Assembly (NCBI GenBank): GCA_034769895.1
Contig: CM068367.1
Span: 114,250,654-114,314,653, forward strand
Length of the DNA stretch: 64,000 nt
Direction: 5' to 3'
Origin: Magicicada septendecula
Lineage: Eukaryota > Arthropoda > Insecta > Hemiptera > Cicadidae
Below are positions 46,150 to 58,890 of the stretch, piece by piece (positions within the stretch are counted from its first letter, which is position 1; the number at the start of each line of letters is the position of its first letter). The notes below the pieces were generated by a model. The model saw nothing but the letters and a program-made list of their open reading frames with translations. It was not told the DNA's origin and did no database searches. Both the position numbers and the translations under genes were made by a program.

Positions 46150-46535
46150 ACAGGTTTCTATCTACAAAATAGACTATGAAGGGTAGAATTTTGTATCTAC
46201 AGTATCCTGTAGACTGTGAAGTGTTGACTTTCTATCTACACTATAGAATGTTAAGCGTAGCGGTTTCTATGTACACGATGGACTGTGAAATGCAGATGAT
46301 TCTATCTAACAGATCGTGAATGTTAGTGGTTCTGTGTACACGATAGACAGTGAAGTATAGAGGTTCAATCTACACAATAGAAAGTGAATTGTAGCGGTTT
46401 CTATCTAGACGACACCCTGTGATGTGTAGATGGTTCTATGTACAAGACAGACGGTAAAATATGGAGTATTCTATCTACATGATGGATCGTGAAGGGAAGC
46501 AGTTGTATCTGCACGATAGGCTGTGAAGTGAATAC
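46150..46535. repeat. Degenerate 35-bp minisatellite (11 units)
   Basis: The motif TTCTATCTACACGATAGAC plus TGTGAAGTGTAGA recurs with starts at about 46158, 46193, 46232, 46267, 46302, 46332, 46366, 46401, 46436, 46471 and 46505. Spacing is mostly 35 bases with single 30- and 39-base steps. CTACACGATAG within the unit is partly self-complementary. Strong divergence between units indicates an old array. It is not coding. Confidence 0.9.
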
Positions 46536-47817
46536 AGGGAAACATTAGAAGTACTATGACAGGGAAAAATATAACGGCAACTTAGAATAAAAAAATTATA
46601 TCATAAACATTATTATTATTATGAAAATTATTATTATTACTATTATGTAGCTTTCTCAAAATAAAGTACTGAAGATGATAATTAATGGTTGATTTGGTTT
46701 ATCAAGAACAATCATATTTACAAAAATCTTAAAGCTGCTTTCGCAGGCGACGAAATAACTTGTTTCCAAGGAAACATTAGGAAAGACTATACAGTACTAT
46801 TAGAAACGTTGTAATCATTCACCTGTTATGGGAAGATTCAATAAAAGAAAACCATTGAATCTGGGTAAATTGTCAAATGTCGAAAGCTAAAACAGAGTAA
46901 TGACGTATAGATGACACAAAAACTTATTAAATTTATAAAAGTATCTAATAAGCTCCAATGAAAAATAATTCGACTTAAGCCAGTTACTAGTTAAGTTGTA
47001 CTAAAATTGCTCATTATACTTGACTGGTTTTCTGTGTAGTGCAACTTGAGAGCTTCGTACGTAGAAAAAGACGCATAGTAATTTGATGTCTCCATTTGAT
47101 TCCTAGCAGCAACAAAAGTTACAAATCTCTCATTCTTATTTATGTATGCTATAGCTCTCGCTGAGAACTGGTCGCAAAAATAATCATTGTTTTTATTCGG
47201 ATGTTGTATCAAAATGGTACACAATGAAATTTTAAAAATTCGCAAAGCAGGTTTCATATATTTTATATTTTTATATTCCGATTTCTGAACACATCGTTTC
47301 TTTGGAAACGCAAGTTTTCCGTAAGTATACGATTAAACGTACCTAACCTAACTTTATGTACATTTTCTTTGCTATATTTTTTTTTATGTAAATTCAAAAT
47401 TCATTCTCAAAATCTGAATAACTAACTAGACATAATTTATATAGCTTTTCTTGCAACTAATATTCGTTTCAATCTAGTTTTTTCCGAAAAATGAGTTTGA
47501 AAATTTGCATGACTAGGGGTAATCACACCTAACCTTATCTTTTGGATTTAAAAAACGTTAAAATCTAGTAAGGACACAATCATGGAGATAAAAATTATTC
47601 ATTAATATCAATGTAGATCAAATTTAGACAACTTAACATTTTGTAAACTTGTTTTTGTCCAATTTAGTCCTGTATACTGGTTATATTTAAAAATTCAATT
47701 TGTTTCTCAACTATTGGTAACATCGAAGTAATAATAAAAACTGCCCGTCTGAAATAATTTTGAATGGCAAGAGACTTTTTATACTTGATCCCAACTTATT
47801 TGAGTAGAAATTATTGC
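46536..47817. other. AT-rich non-coding DNA
   Basis: Short TTA/TAT-rich runs lie at 46608-46650. No gene recognised. An 88-codon minus frame (46991-47257) has no known motif. Confidence 0.45.
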
Positions 47818-47847
47818 GAGCGCGCGCGCACACACACACACACACAA
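47818..47847. repeat. (CG)/(CA)n microsatellite
   Basis: GAGCGCGCGCG followed by about 10 CA units. Confidence 0.93.
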
Positions 47848-50542
47848 TATATGTATGTCACATGGCAATAACGAGAATTGGCGTCACGGCATCGGTTTCG
47901 ATTCGAATGCAACGTAGCGTGACCTTTATAGGTAGCAATAGTACATATGTTTATGTGTTGAACTACAACGACAGCCGTGCGATATATGTTGTGTGCACGT
48001 TCTATTTGTTGCCGGAAGAGGGCGCGGTAACGGAGGACACGGGAAATATATTGCCGCAGCAGCAGTAGTAGTGGTGGAGATAGAAATTCGAGTTCAGGTT
48101 GGAAACGGTGTGTATCAATTCCAGATTTGTGTTCGGGTTGACAATACACGCCGAGATTGAAGTTGATCGACAATCACAAACAAACGTATACGAGCAACAT
48201 AAAATATGTAAGCTTGTATCGACAGCTACTGTCCTACTTGCTACTGAAAATGCAAAATCATGATCGGTCGGACCACTGTTGGCGTTTCTATACTAACGTT
48301 AATCGCCGCGCAGAATCAACTGTTATTCCAAAAATTATTCACTTTACTAATGCAGAATAATACAGTTGATTTTATTGGTGAGTTTAGTCATTCATTTATT
48401 AAGTTACTGCTGTCGGTTCCTACTAATGGGCCCACGTTGATACAGTCTTATGAGACTTGGCAGATATCTGCTGCTGACAAATATCTACTTGGCAGATATT
48501 TACTTTTTCATGTGTCCTATTTAAGTGTTTTAAAAACTGAGCCTCTTTTATATTGCTATGAATCTGTATCTACAAATATGTACAGTTTCTAGCTAGAAAG
48601 TTGACATACTTCATGAGGAAACATACAAACGTTCTGTTCTCACTTATTTCTATTATAAATGTTAAAACACATTACAAATTTGTTATGTTTAACACAAATA
48701 AAATGTTATTAAATTACTAGTAAACATATAAAATTTAATAAACAAACTGAAGAAAATTTAATTTTGAGTAAAGTGACGTAATTTAATTTGATACAAAACG
48801 GACAAACATTTTAATAAATTCACTTTCATTAATATGAACGAGGTCAAAAAAGAAAATCACTATATTGCAAATAATTTTTGTACTTTATTAAATTTGTTAT
48901 TATTCAAACTGTGTTATTTAGTTTGTTCAAACTGGCAAAAATTTAGAACAAAAGTTTATAATAATGCCTATATATTACAACGAGAAAAGGTGTATGGTGT
49001 GTTTTTAAAATAATAATAACACTTCTTATATCATATCGACTTTGTAAAAATCATTCAAAATTTTATTAAATAAAATTTACAATTACAATTTCGTAATTAT
49101 TATTCGCATAATATTTTTCTTTTGTGTGTGCTCATCATACACACAATTATTGTCACTTCACAAATAATATTACACACATATTCATAAATATAATACACAA
49201 GATATAAATTGACATGTATAAATAGAAATTTTTATAATATACACGAGTAAAGATGTAACCATCAAAGTAATAATGTGCCCTCGACTTGCTCAGATTGTAT
49301 TTCTTTTTAAATTCCATATTTTTTTATATTATTACTACTTTGCTTTGTGTGCCTACATATGAATATCGTATTCATGAAATATCAATCAATTTTAGAATTA
49401 CTTAAACATTTATGCTACGTTATAATTTCAAAGATAATTTCGTAAATGTTAAATATCATTATAAATTACTACAATTTAACCAATTAGATGTTACCATTAT
49501 TATTTACACTATTAAAGTTTATCATTGTCTCTTTACTCTTTTCTTTTTAATGTCTTTTATGACTCGTTGGTTGACGAGTAAAAATGGTTTCATGTCACCT
49601 TATTGCTGTGCGGTGATACTCAGTGATTCCTCGTCATAGTCTTGTGTCCTGTGTCGATCCTCCGTTGTCGTCTGATCCTCCTGGAGTCCGTTATCCGGTC
49701 CTCCTGGTCCACTCAGCATTCAAATGACTTGTACGGTGTTATCTCCATACTGGTGGGATATCGACCTTGGATGCTCCACCGTCAGGCATAGCCTTCGGCT
49801 GCAGATGTGTTCCAGTGAATGAAGGTCGAGGTTGATGCTCCTCGCTTATTTATACTATCGGGCGCAAAAATCATGTTTCAACCATTCTGTGCACAATTTG
49901 TAATGTAGTTTGTCGTGCGTCACTTTACAGATTCGTTTATTTTTCGTACTTTTATTTGCAACATGCGAAGTCTTTTGTTTATTACTCGATGTTCATATGA
50001 TCGGTAATTTTTGTATGTATAATTGTATGTTAAGAGTTTTTCTATACTTTAATTGTTCTTGGTTCTATTCACTTTTATTTACACTGTATTAATATGTATT
50101 ATTTGTTTTGCACTAGATTTTGCACATGTGCGCGTCTTTATATTATTAATAACTTGGCGTAATTTGTTTTGTCATATCTTACACGCACTTACCAAAATGT
50201 AAATAAATTACTTATTTAATTCACATTTATTCAGGGGTGACGCTATGTCGGGTTCTACTGGCTCACACACACACACATATCAATTACACTGTACACAGTC
50301 TTAGTTGAGTGTGGCGTGATATGCCAGTACCGTCCTGCACATTCGGTGTTCCCCTTCGCTGGTTATTTACAGCTTTCAATACGCATTTTTTTTTTTTTTT
50401 AAATTGACGATGTTAATTATTTATTCTAATTTAGCAGTTTTTTTAACTAACTGCGACAATGCACAGTAACGTACGCAGACGAACTGTTGCTTATATATAT
50501 TTAATCACTTTCTGCTACAGGATCTGCTCAGGATCACGAAGG
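47848..50542. other. Non-coding DNA, nothing recognised
   Basis: Overlapping frames of 67 to 120 codons at 47811-48592 are unrecognised. At about 48455-48505 CTTGGCAGATAT is repeated about 33 bases apart. A GC-richer patch at 49610-49840 has no match I can name. Confidence 0.4.
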
Positions 50543-50573
50543 CTGAGGACGAGAACACGGGAGTTCTCGAAAC
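50543..50573 (+). ncRNA. Hammerhead-like core motif
   Basis: CTGAGGA (50543-50549), one C, a 6-bp stem GAGAAC / GTTCTC with a six-base loop, then GAAAC (50569-50573) and ATGTT. Stem II is perfect and stem III minimal. The flank AAATAAAGGAAAAATAAC resembles the sequence after the motif at 16022. It has the same layout as at 20956, including the one extra base before stem II. Confidence 0.4.
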
Positions 50574-51849
50574 ATGTTCCAAATAAAGGAAAAATAACAT
50601 CTTAAGGTAAATTAAATATAAATTTTAAATATTTTATATATATATATATGTGTTTTCGAATAATGCAGGGTCTCAAATTCAAGCTATTCGTAATCAACTT
50701 TGTCGTGTTTACTTGCTGAACTGCTACTTGTCATGTTCCGGGCGATGCGTTTCAGTCTCTCCACTGTTCTCAAGTCCTAAACTACGACACATTTGGAGTC
50801 ACAGAGACTGCTAGTTCAAATAACAAAATATTCGTATCAAAGAATATCTAGCCTAAAGTTAATTTATAATACAGTAGTTTACCAAGTAACTGTACGCTGA
50901 ACGTCTTTTGTGTCTTCTGTAACATAAGTTTAAGACGCCAATCTAATTTCTAAAAAAGAGTAGCAATATGCAATATATGAATAACATTTCCAAACAGACG
51001 TGTACCTAATCATAAAACGTCACAACGTTTCGTCTTGTCTGTTATCAATTACGAACTAACGGATCATTTCCAATTGATGCTTGTTCTTTTGCTGAACAAA
51101 AATATGTTGTACAAATTATACAATGTTTAAATTGTCCTCAATTCAGCATCGAACGGTTTCATTTCAGACAAGAAGTATGGAGTGTGTGGATTTTAGCTCC
51201 CGCTAAACTGTGCAGACAGATAAATATGGAATAATTTTATCTTTTTCATTTGTAACTCGTCGAACGTCCGAGAAGACTGTGAGCTCATATTATTTTTTTG
51301 CAGTTATACCAAGTAAAATTAAAGTATTAGTGTAATCATTTTGTTCATTACGAATGTATTTTTAAAAGAAACGGAATACGTAATTTATAGACTATTTACA
51401 GGGGGGCACACTGAAAATTTACATAAAACAATTCTGTAGATCGGTTTGCTGTAATCTTTTGGCGTTGTAATACTTGTAGGCCAATTAATTAGGCAATTTA
51501 TTTTTCAAGATTTACTGCACAATATGTAGGTAATCCTGTCGAGAGCCCTATTATCTATTAAAATAATCACAAATATTCTTCTAACGTGACGATGCACCTC
51601 AGTATTAATTCAATAAAGTTAGATTAAATTCGTATCTGACTTCTCCGAACCGATGGATTGGCCAAGGAGGTGCAATTAATTCTTTCCTTTGCTTTTTTTT
51701 TACACAATATGCTTGGAATATCAGAAATATATTAATTTGTAAAACTATCTGTTGCTTTAGGAATACAGTAGAAGGCATTTTTAATTTTTAGAACAGGAAG
51801 TAAACTATAGTCGAAAGTATAGGGCCTATATGGACCAGAACTGTGAGAA
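50574..51849. other. Non-coding DNA, nothing recognised
   Basis: A short AT dinucleotide run lies at 50634-50649. No gene-like sequence. Confidence 0.45.
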
Positions 51850-52236
51850 ATTAATTTAAAAAATTCCATAATAAGAGCTATGGAGATGGATTACTGGCGG
51901 AGGTGCTGTAGTCTAACAAGACTAGATAGAGTGAGAAATATAGAGATAAGACAAGCGATACGAATCGACCTTGACATTATAGAAACAATAGAAGCAAGAA
52001 GACTGAATTGGTTCGGGCACCTGAAAAGAATGTCGCATGAGTGTTGGCCAAGGAAGGTATGAGAATGGACTCCGCCCTATAAAAGAATAAAAAGGAAGAC
52101 CTAAACATTAATGGAAAATGGACGTCAAAGATGCAATGAATACAAGAGGATTTACAGAACAGGACTGTTTAGACCGGCGCCAGTGGAAGCTAGGTTGCGA
52201 GAGGCGGCGCCAGCCGTAATTAAATCGCCTAAAAAA
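51850..52236 (+). mobile_element. LINE 3' end relic (group A)
   Basis: The forward frame reads MDYWRRCCSLTRLDRVRNIE, then TIEARRLNWFGHLKRMSHEC and WPRKV. After a frame change comes MDVKDAMNTRGFTEQDCLD, then RRQWKLGCERRR. RLDRVRNEEIR ... IEARRL-x-WFGH-x-x-RM and the downstream DR-x-QWR-x-G are characteristic of the region after the reverse transcriptase in widespread insect LINEs. The 3' part GAGAGGCGGCGCCAGCCGTAA recurs in similar form at about 58847, linking the two copies. At least two stops or frame shifts occur. Confidence 0.85.
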
Positions 52237-53054
52237 AGGAACAGGAAGTGCTGAATCTAATTCAATAGGTTTGACACTTCAAGAAGACCAAAAATTTATT
52301 TTATATCCATCCATATAATTTTATCAAGGATTGTTAGGTAAGAAAATATTGGTTCGCAGGATGTTGCAGACGGTTTGGAAGGACATTTACTTGGTAGTCA
52401 GGTAGAAACGGATCACCTGATACTCTTCACAATTATCTTACGATACACGTACATAAAGTTTGCTTTAAGGCAAGAAACATTCACGGCTACTTATCACGTT
52501 CGTGTTACACAATATTTACTGACTTATGTTATCTCAGCCGTGTTCCTTCTCGCCTTTATTGAAAACAAATAATGTAAACGTAACGTTGTTACTAACAAAC
52601 CATGTGGGCGGTACATGAGGGGGAGCCCTGTACAGCTGTCAGAGCAGGGTGTGCAAGTGTCAATGGAAATCCAATTAACATATTTCACACAAGAGAAGAG
52701 CTAAGAGACAAGGGCGGTGATAATCCCGGTACTCTTTTTTATTTCAATAAGTAATCGCGATTGTGTTTAGATTATGAAAATTGAAAAACAAGCTGATCAA
52801 TACAGTGAGGCGACAGTACCGACTCCTACGCTCCGACAACGCTCGCTACACGAGAACATTATAATAATTAAAAAACTGAGTAAAGATGAGAGTAAACAAG
52901 CTGGTGAGTTTTAAAATTTAATAGAGAAGGTAAAGTGAATAGTTTTTCCATTCAAAGTCTACAAAAAAAAAATTTACAGGCATTGCACAAATGCAATGCA
53001 CAGAGAAGGGCATTAACAATGCTACAATAAATCTAAAAAATGTATATATTTATG
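52237..53054. other. Non-coding DNA, nothing recognised
   Basis: No gene-like frame. A GC-richer patch lies at about 52600-52660. Confidence 0.45.
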
Positions 53055-53122
53055 TTCATTCACCAATCAATGAATTCGTTCTTCATTCACCAATCAATGA
53101 ATTCATTCTTCATTTACCAATG
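53055..53122. repeat. 27-bp tandem repeat (2.5 units)
   Basis: TTCATTCACCAATCAATGAA starts at 53055 and 53082, with a partial third unit at 53109. It creates a repetitive open frame with no other support. Confidence 0.85.
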
Positions 53123-53162
53123 TACAGATTATAAGTTAAATGTAGTCGCATTCATAAGCGAA

Positions 53163-53210
53163 GTTTTATATGTGTACTACGTTATTGACAATAAAGAATT
53201 AGTTTTTATG
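53163..53210 (+). repeat. Fragment resembling the type-2 Helentron-like tail
   Basis: TATATGTGTACTACGTTAT is identical to 19 bases of the type-2 tails (about 9499 and 13059). The following GACAATAAAGAA..AGTTTTT resembles their GGCAACAAAGAAGAAGTTTTTT. Homology fades afterwards. It suggests a much older relative, or a shared terminal module, 40 kb from the main arrays. Confidence 0.5.
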
Positions 53211-54440
53211 GAAACTCACCGGTTCCCATTTTCGCTAACGCACCAGCGATCGGCCGCAAATGTGCGACACATCCTTATAAACATTTTCAATGTTAAAAAT
53301 ACACTTGACAGTATGGCACTTAAAACGTTTTAAAATTTTATATTTTATACAGCGTTCATTACAAGAAACAAAGTTTTTACTATGTTAATAATTTAGACAA
53401 ACTTAAACTTTTAAAAAATAGTTTTAATTAAAGTTCTTTCAGTACACTGCATAATTAAAAATAACTACTAAACAGTCACTTCAATTATGCCCTCAAAGCG
53501 ATACTATACTCACTGATATCTTTCCAATTCTTACTTTCATTCACTAATAAATCCATTTTTTCAAATTTCATTCCTTAACCTCTTCATGCGAAAGTTACAC
53601 TCTCCTTGTCCAAGCTAACAAACTACTTTCAAAAAAATATTTAACATAAATACATATTACAATAAATGCAGATTTAATATGAATGGATATATACCTAAAT
53701 ATATTAATATTTAAGTTTTAATAGGTATATTAGGTATTTATTAATATTATTGTATATTTAATATTTATATATACCTAAAGTTTGATTTCACTCCATTTCA
53801 TTCCACTAAACTATTTATGGACAAAATGCTTAAAATTAAATTTTTTAAGACTTCAGATAACAAAGCTCGAACAAGAAATGGTCTCCTAATAGAGCGACGT
53901 CAGATACCAGAACACTCGGGAACACCTTCTGTTGCGAGGGTACAGGAAATCACTGGAAACGACTGCCTCCCAACTCATATCCATAAGCTTAACACTGTGT
54001 AATCTCCAATGTTTTTTTTTTTGTGGAGAAAAAGGGCCAGTTACGAGTTGGCATCACCTCACTAAGTCCAGTGCTTTCAACATAAGGCACAATATTAATA
54101 TTTCTAAGCACTGGGAAGGAGACGAATGACTTTGTACCAAGCGTCTTGAGTGTTAAGTAAATAAACACATTTGTAATAAAATTGTAAAATGTTTAATACT
54201 ACTAAACATTAATAATACTAATTTTAATTAAAAATAAATTTGACACAAATAGTTATTTAAAATATACAGTCTACAAATTATTTAGATAGTCGGTTGTGAG
54301 TCTTGACATAAAGTTACGCATTTAGGTCTAGTTGCAGTTGACCAGACTAGAGCAACTTATTCGTAACCACAGACTGTCGCGTTTTGAAAGTTTTGTACCT
54401 AAGGCGGCTTCAATATTATATTTATTCATAAACAGTTTTT
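53211..54440. other. AT-rich non-coding DNA
   Basis: Between 53690 and 53780 ATATACCTAAA recurs around AT-rich sequence. A 61-codon frame (53817-54002) is not recognised. Confidence 0.45.
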
Positions 54441-54447
54441 TCTTAAC

Positions 54448-54777
54448 CTTCATATCCAGATAATTCAGAAATCAGTCGCTTCTTTCTCCAGTTAAGTTGT
54501 AGAGTTTCACAGCACTCCTCTAAGAATCGTTCTACCTGATTTAGGAACGTTATTATTTGTCGGATATCAGTTATTGGCCACACTTGTCGCTTAAACAGGT
54601 TTTCAGGTAAGGACCGCCCCCATGATGTCAACATTTTCTTCTTCTTTTTTTCTCTGTTTATTCTTTCCTTTTGCATTTCCATGTCATGACAGTTTTACAT
54701 AACTTCTACAAATTCTTCAAAGAAATCCCACATATATTCCTCCTTGTTTTCTACTAAATCCAGGTTGACAGGAGTTT
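54448..54777 (-). pseudogene. Candidate coding exon with one in-frame stop
   Basis: On the minus strand a 330-base stretch (110 codons) reads in one frame with protein-like composition: NLDLVENKEEYMWDFFEEFV, a stop at 54695-54697, then a Lys/Glu-rich helix (EMQKERINREKKKKK), SWGRSLPENLFKRQVWPITD and NQVERFLEECCETLQLNWRK. It is preceded by an AG acceptor-like site (TTTTTAAG) and ends at GAAG|GTTAAG, a good donor consensus. Length is a multiple of three. Aromatic and charged residues are unlike the surrounding AT-driven frames. It could be a decayed exon or processed fragment, or two exons if the GTAAAA at the stop is itself a donor. Alternating acidic, basic and coiled-coil-like character is all I can say about function. 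Confidence 0.35.
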
Positions 54778-57700
54778 CTTAAAAATCATGTTTGCTAGAC
54801 TTGTAATAAGTTAAAACTTATTTGTTACAATACGTTATGTTTCAGACGTTTGGCTTTGAAAATTCAGTAAAACAACAGATATTACAAATGTACAGAAATA
54901 CGATTTTTTCTCACTAAACATGGTTACATTTTTTATTTTTGTATCGACAGTGAGCAGTGATAATGTATAACAGATTGCAAGTAAAATGTGTTTTCTTCAA
55001 ATTATTACATACTTGTAAAACTAATTTTTAATATTACGGACAGTTCCAGACATTTTTCTATACTTGTAATTTATCAGACATAATATACACAACAAAAATC
55101 TCCGCCTTCCAAAAACATGCAACATCTCGTCACGCCCACAGGTAAAAAATGTCCAGAATTCTTAAACATCCATAATGTCTACCTTTCACTATCACTGTAT
55201 AATCAAAATGCCGGCTAAACTGAAAAGTTCGTGCGAGAAAATGCTCTCAAAAAGGGAAAGCTCTAAAACGCTCGTGTCAAAAAAGGGGTTAATCCTAGTG
55301 ACCCTTTCTAAAGTCAAACAACAAATTAATACACACGCTTTAAATGGAAAAATTACTAATGATGAATAAAATAAAGCTAGTTTTCCGTTGAATGTCTTCA
55401 TGTGTCTGTTTCTGGTCAGGCTCACTATGTAAATTCAAGCGGTATGAAATCGATCTGCATGGTGCCTATGGAATGTCACTTGTATCTTTATAATTTGGTA
55501 GTTTCGTTAAATATTAAAAATTATTTATTAGCGACGTTTAATATTTGTGTGCTCCTTCCAATCGTATGGGTTATTAATTCCTCGATTTCAGATTGGTGTT
55601 GCGGAAGGTGCAGTAAAAACGACTTATGATAACGTGGTGAACCACAACGAGTCTTTGAAACTCAGATTTTAATCCTTCACGACAATGTTTGTGCGTTTTA
55701 TTTCGTTTAAATCCAATTTATTGTTATAGCTCTTATTGCTGTCTCATTTAAATCGTTACTCGTCAAAGTATCTGTTACCGAAATAATTAATTTTCCTCGC
55801 ATCAACTTAGCTATTACAAAAAAAAAAATACGTTGTTGACATGTTTCTGGACATAAATGGGTCGGTTCCATTAAAGGCGATAAACTGCACTTCATGAATA
55901 CTAATTATGGACTCGAAAGAATAATCTCATCTTACTAACGGCGCAATCTGATTGGTGCACGGTGGGATACATTTGGTGCGGAGACGGTTTCAACAAGCGC
56001 TGAGCAATTAAGAACACATTAGTACATCAATGGCTTCCGAATATGTTAATCTAGAGGCTGCTTTAGTTATAACACCTGTCTCTTTCCATTGTTTGACCAC
56101 TCACTATACTGAGCATTTCCAAATGTTTTCGTCATATGACTATAATTTTTGGACCACTTTTTACATGGACGTCTTTGTATAGTCATGTTACTTTACGGTG
56201 GCCGATTCAGCACTACGCGAAAAGCTTCCGCACTAGGGAGACAATAGTTTCTCTCGTTGTACTGATGAAAACACGGCACTGGGCATGGAGCTGTCGTCTA
56301 GGTTACCGGCTCTTATAAGATAACAGACTGTCCTGAGGAGAATTTTTGTTGGTCCACATTATTTCTTGAAGGCTAGGAAACCACAACAGACGATAACCGA
56401 TTGACTGCTTTTTGTTTTATTTTATGCGACGGTATATTGTTATTTTGGTTAGAATATCGGTTTTATAATATAGTCCAACAGATGCACTTGTTTGTCTGCT
56501 TAGTGCATGTCTTCAGTTGCAAAAATGTTGATAATATATACAAACGACAAAGGAGAAAAAGTACTTTGGATTATTAATCTTTTATCACTTCAATATGTTT
56601 CTTCCCTAAATACTTTCGAGCGAATAGCAAATATATAGTTTCTTACAATCTCGTCGGAGTGAGATACATTTTTCAGGAAAACAAAGGGAAAACAAAATTC
56701 TGTAACATACATGTACCGTTAGAATAGTAATAAAATATAAGGCAAAGGTCGCAAGTCGCGTGTGCAACGGTCCAGACAGTACGACGTGCAATATTATTGT
56801 ATCAAATCATATTGCTACAGAGACGTCGTCATTCCAAACGTTGTTAAACTGGAATAACGACACACTGTATCGTTTCATAAATATATAGGCTAAGTGTGAC
56901 TGACATCTCTGCCATTTGAAATGTGTGTTTTCCTTAGTGCAAAACTATTTTATTAGAGTTCAGCTTTCAATTGCTCACATTGCATATTAAATAAACTAGA
57001 AAAAATCCCAGCGTTGTTAATTTGTGTTCCAAAATATTAGAACATGCTTCACAACAATGCTCAAAGCAAGGATCTTTTGGTCGAAGTCTTTCGGAGTCTC
57101 CGCCATTTTGAAGTCCCATACTGCAAGCATTAGGCAACGAAAGACCTCGTACCGGACTCAACAATTTGAAACACAAATTGACAGTGCCGGAGTGACGGCT
57201 AACAACAAATATCTCAAACAATGAAACGACGAGTCCATTGTCACTGGTTGTGATTGTTTTGTTAAATTATGTCATCGTTCTCAGAGAAGAATAGAAATAT
57301 CTAAGTTGAGAGACAGACAGGAGATGTAGGAGTAGTTTTCAACAATACTTAGAGCATAAATCTTTACAGAAACATAACCGTCTCTAACAGCTACAACGGG
57401 ATAATATCTCCACATAATTCCGCAGTGAATGACTCGAAATCACTAATTCGATTTTCTCTGATAACCGTAAATACTCACTTGGTATTATTAACATTATTAC
57501 ATTCCGTTTTATTTTAAATAATTTGATTCGTTGCATTACAGAACAATAAATTCTGATTGGTTTCAGAAAGATCTCTACCTTATGTTACGTTCTGTTATAT
57601 ATACTAGTCTTGAAGTGTATTAGGGTCGGATTCTTCAACTGGTCAAATTCACGGCGTATTCTCTACATGGTAAATTTCACTCTTAGGAGCGCTTTCAACA

Positions 57701-58084
57701 ATTATGCCATCTTCTGCTGACCAATTAGAAGGAACTGTATAACGCAATGTTGCCGAAGCAGACGAATGAATTTACCCACCGAGGTCCATACAAATCCCGA
57801 TTTCACCCCAAAATCCCTCCATGTCGACCTAAAACCGATAACCTTAAGAAGTAATGCAAAATGACTGTTTAAATTTCTATAAACATTTCGTTAATTTCCT
57901 ATAAAAGATAACTCTACCAACAAGAAATAGTATACACCACAGTGTACAGAATAACATTTATCGATGAAAGCAATCTCATTTTTAATTAATTTACAGAAAT
58001 GATTTCCATACGCCGGTTCCCATAATAACCTGTGGTCAGAATTTTAACACCACCTTTTGTGTGACATACTCTCCCTAAATAGCA
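54778..58084. other. Non-coding DNA, nothing recognised
   Basis: Many short frames of 60-84 codons occur on both strands without known motifs. At 57020-57230 two overlapping frames on opposite strands lie in slightly GC-richer DNA. No repeat was identified with confidence. Confidence 0.4.
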
Positions 58085-58240
58085 GCTAGAAATGCTACTG
58101 TGTCTACTTTACGTTTACCAACTTATGATCAATCTTATCTACGGTGCTTGGGTTATCAAATTTAAAAATCTGGGGTACACTAACTTCTTTAATCCAAAGT
58201 ATCACAAAAAAGTAGAATTATGTAGAAGTAAATAGAATAA
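58085..58240 (+). repeat. Direct repeat, copy 1
   Basis: It shares about 150 bases with 59217-59380: for example ACTAACTTCTTTAATCCAAA here against ACTAACTTCTTTTACCCAAA there, and CAATCTTATCT in both. The two copies lie on either side of the LINE relic at 58290-58890 in the same orientation. Identity is visibly below 85 percent. Confidence 0.7.
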
Positions 58241-58289
58241 ATTGTGTAGCAGGAAACTCAGTGCACAAATTAATGCTTAGTTAATATCA

Positions 58290-58890
58290 AAGGCACTGGG
58301 ATTATACATAGAGATTATTATAAATATTTTGGTGCAATGATAACAAATGATGGTGGCAGCACGAAGGAAGTGGATCAAGGGAATACTGCTATACGTCAAC
58401 TAAATGTGATATTCTGTAGTAACAATATCTCTCGGGGCACCAAGATAAGAATCTACAAAACCACTTTAGAAAGTATTGGTGCTGAATTATGGGTAATTAG
58501 TTAAAAATAAGCGTGTAAAATACAACCTATATGTAACTACTGGCGTAGATGCTGTCAGTTGATGATAACTGGCAACATGGAATTCAGAAATAAGAAGGCT
58601 CATGGGAATCGATATTGGTATACTTAAAACCACCGAGTGCAAGACAATGATGTCGCATTGCCATGTGCAACTTCCACGTGGACTACGATAGGTGGCCTAA
58701 ACGAATAATCGAATGGACGCCCCGACACAGAAGGAAAACAGGCAAACCGAGGAAGATTTGAAACACAGAAGTGAACATCGCTTTAGAAAGTAGAGGCCTG
58801 AAGTATAGCGAATGGACGGACAGCAACAGCAGACGTTGGAAGGTGCGAGAGGCGGTGACAGCCGTAAAGAAAACTTGCATATGATGATGA
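58290..58890 (+). mobile_element. LINE relic, RT C-terminus to 3' end (group A)
   Basis: The forward frame reads YKYFGAMITNDGGSTKEVDQ, then KIRIYKTTLESIGAELWV, the thumb-proximal region after the reverse transcriptase (F-K-Y-L-G..I..DG). Later frames give DYDRWPKRIIEWTPRHRR, then KTGKPRKI, LESRGLKYSEWTDSNSRRWK and VREAVTAVKKT, the C-terminal part. It ends in an ATGATG-type tail (58880-58900). About 200 codons are represented with several frame shifts and stops. It shares the 3' motif GAGAGGCGG..CAGCCGTAA with 51850-52236. Confidence 0.85.

Noticed and set aside
57640-57790. Possible MITE with GTAAATT-containing inverted ends
   Set aside because: Similarity between the two sides is too patchy, and no target duplication was found.
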